This document shows positions 48,378-60,737 of a DNA stretch of 64,000 bases, piece after piece. Source of the DNA: Pohlia nutans (Eukaryota; Streptophyta; Bryopsida; Bryales; Mniaceae); NCBI GenBank assembly GCA_022496805.1, contig CM040088.1, forward strand, positions 23,281,001-23,345,000, written 5' to 3'. The position numbers and the translations under genes were made by a program. Under the pieces are notes generated by a model. It was not told where the DNA came from. It made no database searches and saw nothing but the letters and a program-made list of their open reading frames with translations. Within the stretch, counting starts at the first letter, position 1; each line of letters begins with the position of its first letter.

Positions 48378-48973
48378 GTTAGTGAAGTCAAGTTCGGGAA
48401 CTGATCACGCAAGCCTATGGAAGTGACAAAATTTTCGTAGCTTTCAGGCAATGCATTCAAGATATGTTCAACAATCATTGAGTCAGGCATGGTCTCCCCA
48501 ATGGCAATGAGCTGGTTGGAGATGTTTCGAACCTCCTTCAGAAACTCTGCCACCGAACCTCCTTCATCCAGCTTGAGATTCTGGATTTTACTCTTTAGTA
48601 AGAGTCTGCGAGCATTGCCTCCTGTTTCGTATAATGCCTTGATGATCTTCCAGACTTCAGCCGGATCTTGTTCTTCACCAATGTGAGGGATCACCTCAAC
48701 TCCTACTGCAAAACATAGAATAGCTAGAGCCCTCTGGTGGCTTCTAGCTAGTGCCGTTTCTTCGGCGGTCGGATGTCCTGCGGTTGCTCCAACACCTTCT
48801 TGAGCTGGTTGATCAGTAACTACTACTAGCTGTCCATGAGTGGGTACGACTATCTCCCACAATCCTTCTTTTTGCTGCACATTCCGGATGCGGAACTTCC
48901 ATACGGTGTAATTCGCTACACCACTTAGCTTCAAGGATTCTCCCATGACTAAGAGGTCGTTTCCTCCTGCCAT
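48374..48973 (-). pseudogene. Copia gag, frameshifted before the zinc knuckle
   Basis: It starts MAGGNDLLVMGESLKLSGVA and includes KLSGVANYTVWKFRIRNV and the block LKLDEGGSVAEFLKEVRNIS, both typical of the copia UBN2/gag domain. The frame ends at 48374 and continues one base out of phase in the next frame (MITTPDEAQREF), so a single-base indel lies near 48400. Confidence 0.85.
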
Positions 48974-49029
48974 GAAGCCTACTAAAAAAATGATCTGAGT
49001 CACTCGTCTCAAGTGAGTGAGCGTTTAAA

Positions 49030-49040
49030 CTCTGATACCA
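49030..49040 (-). promoter_or_regulatory. Primer-binding site, initiator-Met tRNA
   Basis: TGGTATCAGAG directly follows the 5' LTR on the minus strand. It is complementary to the 3' end of plant initiator-Met tRNA. Confidence 0.9.
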
Positions 49041-49374
49041 TGTAGAAACTCAAAATGAGGTATAAACACACACTAGAATAAAATCAGATATATTATCACA
49101 TGAAAGGATAAGTATATATACACAAGATGTACACCTACCAGTGTTAAGGCAGTAACTAACTAAACATTGTATAACTATTAAACTGCCATCAACTTTTGGT
49201 GAGATACAGGATATGATACGATCTTCTATCACTCAGTATCGTCACCGATACATTCTCCCAAGAATCAGTATCGTCAGCAATACAGTCTCCCAGGTGTCAG
49301 CAAAGTCAACTGTACACAGTAGCATTCATCCTCCTATTCGATAAAGCCAGTGTACTGAGAAAGAGTATCCAACA
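49041..49374 (-). repeat. 5' LTR of the copia element
   Basis: It begins TGTTGGATACTC on the minus strand and abuts the primer-binding site. Confidence 0.9.
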
Positions 49375-49462
49375 GTCTTTCTCTTGTTGTGAGAGATGGA
49401 AGTGAAAATAAGTGGTCTTACGTCTATTGTGGAAGGGGTCTTATATATAGTGCTACTCAAGT

Positions 49463-50009
49463 TTAACCCTTAAACGTACCACTCCTTTGTAGGAAAGTCA
49501 AACTACACAATTTAGCCTTCAAGATTTATCAAAATATATTTTTTAATATTTTTCATGCATGGAATTGAATGTTTCCTATCAGTCTTGAAATTTTCAGATT
49601 TTTTTGATTTAATACGGCCTTTTTAACAAATTTTTAAGTCAAATACTTCAAAAAATAATTTTTATTACAAAAAAGCTTTACAAAATTAATATTTTTTTAG
49701 GAGCAGGTACAAATTACAATGGAGAATCACATGATATGTTTTCCATAGAATTTTTTTATTTAAATTTTGAAATTCGAAAGGTGAACATCCTATGTAGTGT
49801 AATTCAAACCTTGAGCTACAAAGCTTGCACAAGCAATAAAATATTCAATAATTGGAATTTTTAAGATTTGAAAAGTGGAGTTCAAACTAGACTTAATAAA
49901 ATTCATTTTCTTAGTTGGGTGTATTAGCAACAAAAGTCGTCTTCAAGATCAAAATTGGATTTGACCAACAAACGTCCAGAAACTGGATGCCTGGACGTTT
50001 AGGGGTTAA
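49463..50009. repeat. TTAA-type MITE-like element
   Basis: It starts TTAACCCTTAAACG and ends CTGGACGTTTAGGGGTTAA. It is non-coding. Confidence 0.6.
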
Positions 50010-50707
50010 TGCAGAGATCAATGAAGTCTGCTTGAACAAGATCTTGGTACAAAGCCATGGAAAAGGATCCTACAAATGTTCCCAAACACAACCAGCTCCT
50101 GGGGCTTTCATGGCCCATTCACACCAAGTCCCTGCCGCACTTGCATTTGCGTTCCCGACATGGAGGAAAGTAAAACCGAGAAACAAAAAATATTCAAAGC
50201 CTTGTCTTTTCTTGCTGCAACTACTATTCAAGCACTATGCAACAACATTACAGTGCCACAAGTAGAGCCATGCTATTTTTTTGCGTTGCGTTCCTTTTTC
50301 TTTTCTTTTTTTTTGCGTTGCATTAGAGTAATTTCTAATTGCGGATTTTAGATTTTTTTAGTTGACAACAAATTCCCTCAAAGTTACTTGACGGATGCAT
50401 ACATGTGGCAACATTGGTGTATGTGAATGGGCCATCAGCAAAGAACTCTGAGAGCTTCAAATTCCGTTCTATATTTGAAGAGCTTTCCAAATGAAAGTGA
50501 CACACCAATCATGCTCTAATTTGCATTGTAATGGACTGGCACAAGGAACCCTGACCATATTACCAGACAGTAATGGGTACAAGAATGATGATAAATTCTT
50601 GGTAATCACTTGCTAAATTGAACAACCACTTGCAAAACTTGCTATAAACAGCAGTTTGGGAGTAAAGTTTACTTCCCAGTGAATTGGACAAGGTTCCCAG
50701 TGTGGGA
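50010..50707. other. Downstream flank of the RNA cyclase gene
   Basis: No gene is recognised. The part next to 50708 likely holds the 3' untranslated region. Confidence 0.4.
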
Positions 50708-51787
50708 TTATCTTGAAGCTGCCCACAGGGGTGAGTAACCGATACCTTGACACCGAATCACGTTTCTGTCACTACCAGCAACGGGATTGACAGTAATCTT
50801 GGCCTTGGTCATATGATGAGCAAAATGAATAGCAGTCTCGGTATGCAGAGTGAGAGGCCCAGTCATGATCTCCGAGACGCCACGAGCCAAAGCCATGAAG
50901 ATGATCAACTGATCCTGCAAATGCTCATCTGTGCAACCTCCATGAGCAAGCTGGTTCAACAAATCCTGCACTGCCAATGTAGCCAACCTCGTCGGTGCCA
51001 TTTTAGCATTCCCCAAGCAGCTACCTCCAAAGATACACCCAGTGGACGTTCTAGCACACACAAACAGCCCACATGCCAGCTTCGTCTTCGTTTCTATCCC
51101 TTGAACGTCACACACAAACTCAACAGCACCAAAGCTTGCCTGGACGGTTTCTTTCACAACATCAATGAACGTTTGATCTGCACCGCCATAGCCAACCAGA
51201 TTGGCAACAACGTGAACCACAACACCTTTCTCAAGCATGGTAATGGCAGGCAGAAACTCCTGAGGATGAACCTTCACGTTAACAATACCTCCACCTCTCG
51301 GCATGAACCCACGCTTCAGAACGTCAAGCTCCATAGAGACTTTGAAATGATGCTGGAGGACTGGGAGAAGGACGTGCTTCATGTAATCTATGGGAGGCGA
51401 GTTTGTGACATTGGTTCCACCTTTGAGGATTAATGTAGTGGCGGTGGAAGCAAACAGGAGGACTGGCAAAGAGACTTGGAGCATGAGAGAGCACGAGCCT
51501 GCTGTTTTGACATCAGCTTCATACGAGCTTGATTCATGTGCTGGCTGGCCAGGGGTGAATAAAATCTCTTGGGAATTCGGAAATGCTCCCACTAATGTCC
51601 CGTCTGTGAGGCTACGGAGGAGCTTCAATCCTTCCAATGCTTGGGGTTGCAAACCTGGTTTGGCTCTGTTGGCTCTGATCTTCACTATGTGTGCTCGTTT
51701 GTGTAGGATTGCTGCATAGGCTGCACAGTTTCGGAGCACCTGACCTCCTCCTTCTAACAGGCTTCCATCAATCTCGATCACCTCCAT
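50708..51787 (-). CDS. RTCA: RNA 3'-terminal phosphate cyclase, intronless coding frame
   Basis: The 359-residue protein starts MEVIEIDGSLLEGGGQVLRN, the conserved N-terminus of the RTC family (EGGGQ-x-LR). Later come KTAGSCSLMLQVSLPVLLFA, LKGGTNV, RGGGIVNVKV, and the C-terminal block DEHLQDQLIIFMALARGVSE then GPLTLHTETAIHFA. The histidine in LHTETA aligns with the family's AMP-accepting nucleophile. The enzyme makes 2',3'-cyclic phosphate ends on RNA. Length is normal and no break is visible. The frame stays open 10 codons upstream, but an acceptor (TGAGCAG, near 51800) suggests a 5' intron, so I start at 51787. The lack of coding introns could mean a retrocopy. Confidence 0.9.
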   Translation of the reverse strand: MEVIEIDGSLLEGGGQVLRNCAAYAAILHKRAHIVKIRANRAKPGLQPQALEGLKLLRSLTDGTLVGAFPNSQEILFTPGQPAHESSSYEADVKTAGSCSLMLQVSLPVLLFASTATTLILKGGTNVTNSPPIDYMKHVLLPVLQHHFKVSMELDVLKRGFMPRGGGIVNVKVHPQEFLPAITMLEKGVVVHVVANLVGYGGADQTFIDVVKETVQASFGAVEFVCDVQGIETKTKLACGLFVCARTSTGCIFGGSCLGNAKMAPTRLATLAVQDLLNQLAHGGCTDEHLQDQLIIFMALARGVSEIMTGPLTLHTETAIHFAHHMTKAKITVNPVAGSDRNVIRCQGIGYSPLWAASR

Positions 51788-52969
51788 TTCATCCCTCTGC
51801 TCACAACAAGAAAACAAGGATTACTTTATGTTCTTTAAATTCATACCCTTCGAGCTCTTAAACTTTAGGTCATCCTTGACACAAGTAAAAGTCAAAAGAA
51901 AAGGTTTATGTGAGTATATGCCACGGTTCTGATAGGTAGATATTTCATCCCAATGTTCAATAGCTGAATACTTTGTTGCATTCAAGAAAATTCAGGTTGA
52001 ATGGCAAGGGAGAAAATTAGCCAAACGATTGTTCATTAATACGCTTCGATTATTCCTTGTACTTTTGAAATATTGATCGGCTATCATTATAAAATTTTCA
52101 GCTATTTGAAAAATGAGGATACTCTCCATACATTGGTAGAGGATACTAGACTGTTAGGGACGTGATCCTGTTTCCTATACCAAAAAGAACTCGTCTATTC
52201 ATACACTCGGTTGTCCTTCAATCAGCAAGTGGTGTACAACCTAAATGTTTATGACCACTGATTTGTGAATGGAAAAGGGATTTGTCCACTGTCACCCAAG
52301 AAATAATTGACGGCACCCAAGAAACACAAGAAACGCCATAACCTGGAATGCACAACTAGAATGTGACACAGGAATTACGCCATAATTCATGTATGGCATG
52401 GATGAAATGTAAGAATATTCATACTATGAATTTTGTCCCTAAATTGTGTCCTCCTACATGGAAAATTGTAGTTTTTCACATGTGGAATTAGGGTGGAGTA
52501 AGCCTTGATCCATCCATGAATTTTGAACATTTTGTAGACACAAATATTGACCAATATCAGTACTTCAAATTGGACCATAATGCGAGTATGAAATTTGGTA
52601 CATTTGTGTACATGGTAATGCATAAGTTTCTTTAGAGCAAATAACACAGTTTTTGTCAACAAAATTTGGGCACTTTTATAAAATGAAAAAGGTACACATA
52701 ATTGTACTAAAACTATCAGCTAATCCCATACATATCTATTTACATAATCTATCTATGCATCTATCTACACATCTATCTACCAAAACCGTTGTCATTCTCA
52801 TTCTCTGTGGATGCTTCGAACACTTTCTTCAACTCCACAATGGCTTCAACGAGCACTGCTTATAATTATTCACTGCACAAAAAACACCACGATGAGTCAC
52901 CTGAATGCACAATACAAGGGACAATTTTAAAACGTCATATTCTTTATATTGACATTTGAAGTCATTGAG
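51788..52969. other. Upstream flank of the RNA cyclase gene with one exon-like segment
   Basis: At 52780-52862 on the minus strand an open segment (LVEAIVELKKVFEASTENEN) lies between a plausible acceptor (ATAAGCAG) and donor (GTAGAT). Its family is unknown. The rest has nothing I recognise. Confidence 0.3.
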
Positions 52970-53211
52970 TTATTATATTCTTATTTGTTCACTCCAAGTA
53001 GTTAAAAGGTGTGGAATATTTTGGTGGTTTATCATTATTAGGTGTGTAAGAGCTTGGTGGTCCTCAAAAGTTTTTTAACATCAAGAAAAGAGTTTTAAAA
53101 CTTTTGAAGACCACCAAGCTCTTACACATCCTTACACACCTAATCATAATAAACCACCAAGATCTTCCATACCTTTTAACTATTTGGAGAGAACAAATAA
53201 GAATATAATAA
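52970..53211. repeat. Hairpin MITE with about 110-bp arms
   Basis: It begins TTATTATATTCTTATTTGTTC and ends with the reverse complement. The arms contain AGAGCTTGGTGG and CCACCAAGCTCT. The loop is about 20 bases. Confidence 0.8.
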
Positions 53212-53373
53212 AGCAACAGTCTTTGTAGATTCATCAAATTCAAGGGTTTTATAACTCTAATGACATCCTAACTCCGAAAAGAACAATAATAATAAACAAG
53301 CATTGCAGCATTATATATCACTACAATCATTGAAGAACATTCATTTGGTCCCAAAACAAATGAGATGACTTAC

Positions 53374-53422
53374 CTTGGTTTAGGCACCTCTTCATTCACG
53401 CCAAGCTTATTGAGGGATTCGC
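53374..53422 (-). other. Exon-like segment, unassigned
   Basis: ESLNKLGVNEEVPKP is bounded by TTTTTGCAG and GTAAGT. It could belong with the segment at 52780-52862. I do not recognise the protein. Confidence 0.25.
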
Positions 53423-53581
53423 CTGCAAAAACACATAACATCACAACTCACTGCTCAGTACTTAAGTAAACAAGAAACTCACTTGACTATTTGTTTGAGG
53501 TTTCAAACTTGGGCATGAAAAGCTGACCACGAAATGCAACAGTCTCCAAGACAACAGAAACAATCTAGAGGTCAAATCAAC

Positions 53582-55030
53582 ATCACAGACATGCTTCAAT
53601 GCTAAAGCAGGCAGCAGCACAAGCGTCCTTTGGCGCTGATAGAGCACTGGTGAGTAGTCCCAAAAGTGGTGGTAGAAGAATTGGTGCACTGGGTATGCCG
53701 CCTAGCCAATCAGCAAAGGCTGCTATTGTCAATGATGCTGCAACCAAAATCCACCAGAAACATCGATAGCAATCCCAAAATAGCATGACCTCACTTTTGA
53801 TTAAGTGGCTGCACTGAGAGCCTGGAACTCTTGTAGCGACAACACATAGCGTCCACATAATACAACAATGGAAATAGAATTACCAAATCACACCATGAGC
53901 AGATCCAAATTCTAAGACATCATGGAGAAAAGGTAGCTCAACTTACAGGTGTACATGAGTTGAGGTTGGGAAGGCAGCTGGGGTAAAAGCGCTAACACCT
54001 GATGAAGTCACATTTTACATGCCAATTCCAGACTCAGTCAATCAGACTTAAACGCATACAAGAAGTTCATCCATTGCAAAACAACCAAACTAAAAACTAA
54101 AAACTACCGCCATAAGGCACCAGATATGGTACAACCTACATTCCAAGAGCTGAATTCTAAATTCATTCAAGAACACAGGTCACCTAAGGCATGAAAACAT
54201 CTTCTGAAGATGGAACTGCCTTAGCAATAGCACGAATTTAGTAAAGAGATGCCTCTGCTTCACGCCAGTCCCAAGAACCTCCAGTTCTGGCACTCGCTGC
54301 AAGCTGAAATGTGGTCCAGGAAACGTTTTGATCATCAGTAGCCAGAAGTAGACAAAATCATACAATTATGAGTTCATTGTATTATCATAGTCAACAGCAA
54401 GCGTCATGGTATGGTACAACGATTGTCAAACGGAGGTTTTAGAAGCAAGGGTTCACCTGCAGCAGTGGTTGGGCAAGAAGCCTCAGAGTTTCTGGTCCTC
54501 CAAGCACGGCAGCAGCATCCATGAGCATATCCGCTAAAGCTGAAACACAATGACAAAGTAACTCGATACAGATGTGGTATTTCTCCAAGTGTCACAGGAT
54601 CAAGACGGTCTAAAGAATAGGTACCGGAAGACATGAATAATCCTACCAAAGGGTGTGCAGAAAGATAGTGAATTACAACCAAGCTGTGCATAATTTCAGC
54701 CACGAGATCAAAGAATTCACTCCTATATAAAAACTTACCATATCTGGAGGACTTGAAATCAGCAAGTTCATCCTTCCTCTAGCTTTCAAATCCAGGAGGA
54801 TAAGTGACACGAAAGCTAACCTGAAATTGTCAAGATTGAATATTATAATTCAATTCCATGGAGCAATAGTAATAGCTCAGATATAGAAAAGGACCACATA
54901 CAGAAAGAAAGACTTGCTGGAGACCCAGTACAAGAAAACATGTTGTATCCTACCAAAGACACTAGAAGCTCAAACGTAGGGCGAAATATTGCCAGCCTTC
55001 GTTCTCTTTCCACATCGACATCTACAAATT
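53582..55030 (-). pseudogene. Fragment of an importin-beta family gene (MOS14/transportin-3 type)
   Basis: Six exons are recognisable: 54954-55030, 54739-54820, 54457-54539, 54184-54303, 53947-53998 and 53582-53739. They join in phase through GT-AG introns. They encode ERERRLAIFRPTFELLVSL, then YPPGFES, ALADMLMDAAAVLGG, DWREAEASLY, LALLPQLPSQPQL and APILLPPLLGLLTSALSAP. This HEAT-repeat run matches the middle of plant MOS14, the nuclear import receptor for SR splicing factors. Breaks are an in-frame TAG at 54779, a TAA and a terminal TAG in the fourth exon, and a 1-nt insertion in the last. The N- and C-terminal parts of the receptor are absent, so this is a decayed fragment. Confidence 0.7.
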
Positions 55031-55814
55031 CTGAACACAACATATCAAACACCGCATAAGTACAATCAAAAAATCCATGTGCACTCGAGATGCATTGCCG
55101 TAAGGCCAAAAATAAACATGAGCAAAATGAAGTCATTTCAATAAATTTAACTATGCTTAGGTCTTGGGAATTGGGTACCTCTGCCATGGGACCTGTCAGG
55201 TTAGTCGTTGGCCAATCAATCTAGATACCACGCACATTTTAGCTCATCTATATAACAGGGTTAAAAAAGTAGCAAATACCAACTGACATGTCTCAGCTGC
55301 CTGACTATGTCTCTAATGGTGTATCATTAACTACTAACTGTGGAAATTCTCATGTTAGCAGATCAAAGTGGCTGAGTGGAATCTGGAAAAAAAAAAGCTG
55401 CAAAATCATATTTGAGAAAGTTGTTGCAACGAAATCATATAACTTAAGACAGAACACTAATCTGCTTCCAACACGAGATGACAACCAAACAAAAAAAAAA
55501 CAGATATTTACAGAGCTCAAACAAGCAAAATCAATTAGATTCAAATGCCATCTAGCCCAGCCTAATCCTCAGCAGCGCTTGCAGCACTCAAATCCACACT
55601 CAGATCCAGGACCTGCATAGAATCCATTAATTTAATCCAGGACATTACAATGAACAAGCAAGATCATGGAACCCGCTCTCCGTCTTCTTTAGGCCATGAA
55701 AGAAACTATACATGAATAACCACTCACAATTCTGGATCTTGAGAGAACATATATATACCAGACCATGTACCTCGCCATTTGCCTCTAACAAAGAAGTCAC
55801 AGAAATGCAAGTAA

Positions 55815-55903
55815 TGCCATATTGGTTAAATTGGCCAATTAGTGTAACAAGTTACAAGTTACACTAGAAAATAACAGGGATTGGTTAATTTAACCAATAT
55901 GGC
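55815..55903. repeat. 89-bp hairpin MITE in the last GDI intron
   Basis: The ends GCCATATTGGTTAAATTGG and CCAATATGGC are inverted copies. Confidence 0.65.
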
Positions 55904-58900
55904 TTTAACTGATTCAATCATAATTTTTTTTAATTGTGAACATTGAAACTTTTCTTCCTTTAAGAAACAATTCATTACTTTGAAATCTCTCATAAAATGA
56001 ACAAAAGACTACATATGCTTCAAAATATGTATTCATACACATTCGCATTTTTATATAATTATACCGGTATACATTCTTTTTTATGCGCTCAAGGAGACCA
56101 ACCTTTCCAGTGATACGTGTATACATCGCGAGTACATCTTCAACAGTTGTCTCAAAGTGTGTGGTCGGATCGTAGCTCTGCATAAAAGTCATGTAAAATT
56201 CTGATGTAAAACAAGCACAAGGTGGGCGTAAAACCTGCAGCTAGATCTTTCATAGTTCCTAGCAAAGAAATGGTGAGCATAGGTATTATACAAGGTTTTC
56301 AGTAATATTAGACTGAACATTTCAGGAGCTTCTAGACAGCGTGATAAACAGAACCATCACCATAATTCACAGGGAAGTCTTCCTATGGTGGGTGGTGGCA
56401 TGATATGGGTACCCCCTCCAAAAATAGTGTGATATTCTAGAAATGTCTTTTTTAAGGGAAAAAGAATGAAAAATTACAAAAATTAAAGGGTGTTATAGAC
56501 ACCGTGGCTGCAACTATATACATGGTGTTAAAGCCAAAATTTCTAATGCACATAATGAGTTAAACATAAGTCACACTATGTGAGACGCATAAAAGTGGTA
56601 CACATATCAAGCCATTCCCCTGGTCACAGTAATTATTCAAAGGCCTCCCCAAAGAAGTGGTCACTTCATTGACATCTGAAAGGAGAGAAATTATACCTTG
56701 GAGATAAAGCAATTGTCGAGAGACGAGTCATTGACAGGCTCATACATGTCATAAATGTGAACAATCATCTCATCAATTTGTCCGAGCAGTGCAAGCCCTG
56801 GTTCAAGCTCAGCCTCCGGAACATTTGTTTCCACTTCTGCAGAAACAAATGCTATGTACTTGCCTCTTGGTGCCACATTGTGAGAGTGGGAACAGCAAAA
56901 TACGTACCTGCCAATCGGGTACCAGTATGCAACCAAGTAATTAAAGCCAACGTCAATGTAACAGGACTAAGCCATGCCCATGACCACCACCACCACCATC
57001 ACATTTGTCTAATTAATCTACACTGAAGTAATGGTTTTTCACAAGATGCGTAATAGTTCTCTTTAGCGATCCATCCCGTTCTGCTGATAATAGAAAATTT
57101 CAGGATAAGTCTATGCTTAATAAAAAACTAGCAAACTTCTTCCCTAATGGTATAATTCTCATAAAAATCATTTAAAAAGGTGACTTAAATGTCCGATGTA
57201 CGGCCAAGTTGCTTCTGAGGAAGAATAATTTGAACAGAATCACTGTCATCAGTGTTTGGAATTGGATGACTCATGAAACATATTGCTCGGACAACCTTCT
57301 CAACTCTTCTGACCTGATCAATTGTACAAGTAGAATATGAGAAACAGACTAAGCCCGAGCTCCAAAACGTTGAAGAATTATTTGAAAGATGAAGTTACAC
57401 CATGTGGATAATATTAACCTTGTTGGGCAAATATGATGGATCACAGACCAGTTTTTCGGCCCTAGCTTGCTGTCTCACCCTCCGATGTAACTCCTCTGAC
57501 TTGACCCATCTCATCAAATTCAACCTGCCATGCCCCACCATGACCAAAAACACCCTCCAAGAATCAGATCCACGAAGATTAACAACACCACACAGTTAAG
57601 AGAAACCAAAGCCAGGAGCAGTGATCTCAAAACTGGCTAAAATCAGCTGGATTTCTACCCAAAAAAATGGCGCTGCTAAACATACAAAGAAAGAAAATGA
57701 AAAAATAAAATGAAATGTAGCGAGAATGCTCATCATGATATAAATATGTAGCAATTTCATGAGGTGATATCCGTGGATATCATCATGGTATCACCTTAAT
57801 AAATCAAGGGTATTGCCGGATATTACAGAGGTATCGTGAGTATTGTATGCACTGGGTAGCAAAAGTAGATACCATTTATGTGGGAGGTCGCATAATGTTC
57901 TAAATGTCATAAAGTGGTTCTGGGATCACTGGCCAGGAGGGTGAAAATGCCTCAGAACGGGTAAAAGTACTCAATCACTAAATCAGAAAAGATTGTATGG
58001 TAATAGTACTGTCGGTACCCTGCACTCAGGTTTGGCAAGCATGTAGGTGCCTCCATACACAGCACTAAGTTGGGTGAACCCCTGCAAAGGATCAAACCAG
58101 TCAACAGACATGAGAATGATAATGAAGCCTCAACCTGTTTAAGAACCTAAATTGATAAACTCGAAATGAAGTGCATGAAAGCACCAGGAATATGATATAA
58201 TCGTACACTGACAGAGAGGAATTTTGATATTACCTATATGCAGTAGAGTACTGACGACACAAACCTGTGGCAACTCCCCAAGCCCATAGAGCGGGTAAAT
58301 ATACGGGGAGCCCCCTTGAAACCGGGCCATTGAGTCTGCATACAACTGCACATGCATGGAACATGGACAGGCTTGGATAAGGTGGTTACCCCATTCCCAA
58401 CTGAATAAGAAATACGGATATAAGACATTGATATTTTTTAGTATTGTTAGTTTTCAGAGTTAGGCAAGACGAAATAGATTTCAACACAAGTTGAAACATT
58501 ATTTTTGGATGAAGAATGAATTAGTTATAAATTTTCAAAGTTAAAGCATGACACATCCATTCACATAGGTAGAGCTCTTTTTGTCTAAAGAAGATTTGTA
58601 TTGCACACACTAAAGATGCTTAAACCAACAACAACGAATCCATAACCACGCTTCAAACCAACAAGAGAGAACCCATTACCAACTGTAACTCATGCTACAA
58701 CCAACATCATTGCAGCATTGATTGTGGAAAATGCCCCTAGCTGTTGGTTTAAGGCGCCAGTTGGGAATGGGATAACCACCTTACATATTGCAAACAAATT
58801 TCACGATTGGTTCGGAGAAAGTCCATGAAGTAAAATACAGTAAGTCTGTACACTGTCATGTTCACATAGGCATTTTCCATCAGCTTAGGAGCAATGCAGG

Positions 58901-59907
58901 CTAAGTATTTATTTAATTCAACATGGCTCGAAAAATGCTCATTTGGAAAGAAATGATACATCCCGCTGCTTCGAGATAGAGCAACGTACCTTCACTCTGT
59001 GCACAGTGTCCAAAGCTGGCTCAGACAAGAATCGGTCATCCCGACGCAATGCCAATGAATGACCTACAAAGTCGATTGTATTGTCATCCAATCCGTGTTT
59101 GCTGCGTCAGGACAATAAAGAAGGTTTCAGAACCTTATGAAAATTAATGCGGAAATCGAAACCCTAGCTACCGGTATATATATGACACTCAGTTCTTGTA
59201 CCTTGCTATATATGTCCAGGCCTACTGAGAACCTTGACCACCTCTATATCTAAATCTGGCCACTTCTTTCCAGTTAAGAACTTTTTTTTGTCTTCTTCAC
59301 AGCTAGTACGCAATTTGAAAATAGTTTCTAAGGCTATCGAATGCCTGCATTACTCGAAAAGCTCCTTGGTTGTGACTGTACGCAAATCCATGCTGTCGTG
59401 TGTTGTAGGGTCGTCGTCTTCGTAACTCTGCACAAATATGAAGAACTTCCGAGCACGTCTCTTCTCAAAAATTCCCATCAACGGAGATCTCAATGCCTCC
59501 ACATCATTTGATGGAACTTTATAGATCTGCGAGACCAATTTTCCATGCCAGAGAATTTCAGGAACATGTAATAATCCTGGGACACCCTAACGTCTTGTAA
59601 ATCACGTGAACCAAACACAGGCCTGTTAGATCTCTGGCAAAACTTGACATCACATACAACGATTTATTCATTCATCAACAACGTACATAAACTAATATTT
59701 CGAAAATCTCCCAACAATTTGCCAACTCTGAGCTTCTCAAACCAACAATACAAAAGCAAAATAATTATTTATTTATTTAATCAATTATATATTATTCTCC
59801 ATTCTGAAGACAAGAAACAAGGAGATATTGACAGCACTGTCTCCCGAGAATTATCAATCCAGTGACATGTACCAACAGCTTCAGGCTCTCTCTGTATTGC
59901 AATAACC

Positions 59908-60147
59908 TTAACCCCTGAAGGACCAAGAAGTCAGAATTGGGCCTCGTGTTTTTTACAGCATTTTTGAGCAAGTCTTATCTGGATTTCCTTTGGTTCAAAT
60001 GTCTTTGTGTTTTGACCAACACAGACAATGTTCTTCACCAATTTCAATGATATAAAACTTGACCACATCGCAATTCTGCTTTTTACAATATGATCGATTT
60101 GAAGTTAGCATTTTAAAACGATGAATCCTTGGTCCTTTAGGGGTTAA
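59908..60147. repeat. TTAA-type MITE, 240-bp family, in a GDI intron
   Basis: TTAACCCCTGAAGGACCAAG and CTTGGTCCTTTAGGGGTTAA form the ends. It has the same orientation as 17459-17700. Confidence 0.75.
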
Positions 60148-60499
60148 ACTGTAACAGAGAATTCAGCAACACCGGCCACTCGATTTGCCAGAAACAGGTA
60201 CAGTAGCTTTGAATTTCAGAAATTACGCTAATGTAAAAAGTTGAGTGAAATCCAAAGAGCAGTACCTTTCCCTGCTTGTATACGTAGCTGCCATCCACAG
60301 CCTTGAACAGCAGGTACTTTGTGACATCCGTGTGAATAAGAATTCTCACAAGAGCGCCATTTGCCATCATAAACTGCAATTCAGACCTTGCATTAATGCC
60401 TGCAGATTGTGGTTTTCAATCTTTAAGCACAGATTCATCACTCCATCTAGGACGACCTCATAAACTGGAACGGAGACACTCCGAATACCATCAGTTGTA

Positions 60500-60737
60500 T
60501 TAACCCCGAAAGGACCAAGGATTCATGGTTTTAAAATGACAGATGCAATTGATCATATTGTGAAAAATATTATTCAAATGAGACTAAATTTTATATCACG
60601 AGAATCAATGAAGAACATAGCATGTGTTGATCAAACAACAAATAAATTCAAACAAAAAGACGTCTACATTGGACCTACTCAAAACTGCTAAAACAATTTG
60701 AGGCCCAATTTGGGCTTCTTGGTCCTTTAGGGGTTAA
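60500..60737. repeat. TTAA-type MITE, 240-bp family, inverted copy
   Basis: TTAACCCCGAAAGGACCAAG and CTTGGTCCTTTAGGGGTTAA form the ends. It is opposite in orientation to 59908-60147, 352 bp away, so a transcript could form a long hairpin. Confidence 0.75.

Larger units (their letters stand above)
43717..49374 (-). mobile_element. Ty1/copia LTR retrotransposon, decayed
   Basis: Two LTRs of 338 and 334 bp start TG and end CA (read on either strand) and flank 5 kb. The 5-bp duplication GTCTT borders the element at 43712-43716 and 49375-49379. Domain order gag, protease, integrase, reverse transcriptase, RNase H is that of Ty1/copia. The LTRs differ at about 15 sites plus a small indel, so insertion is not very recent. 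Coding parts carry frameshifts and stops. Confidence 0.95.

Noticed and set aside
46264..48404. Plus-strand frames within the copia element
   Set aside because: They are shadows of gag-pol, unlike the frame at 44093, which lies outside pol.
52..60737. Telomere-like CCCTAAA motifs
   Set aside because: They occur singly at ends of small inverted-repeat elements, never in tandem.
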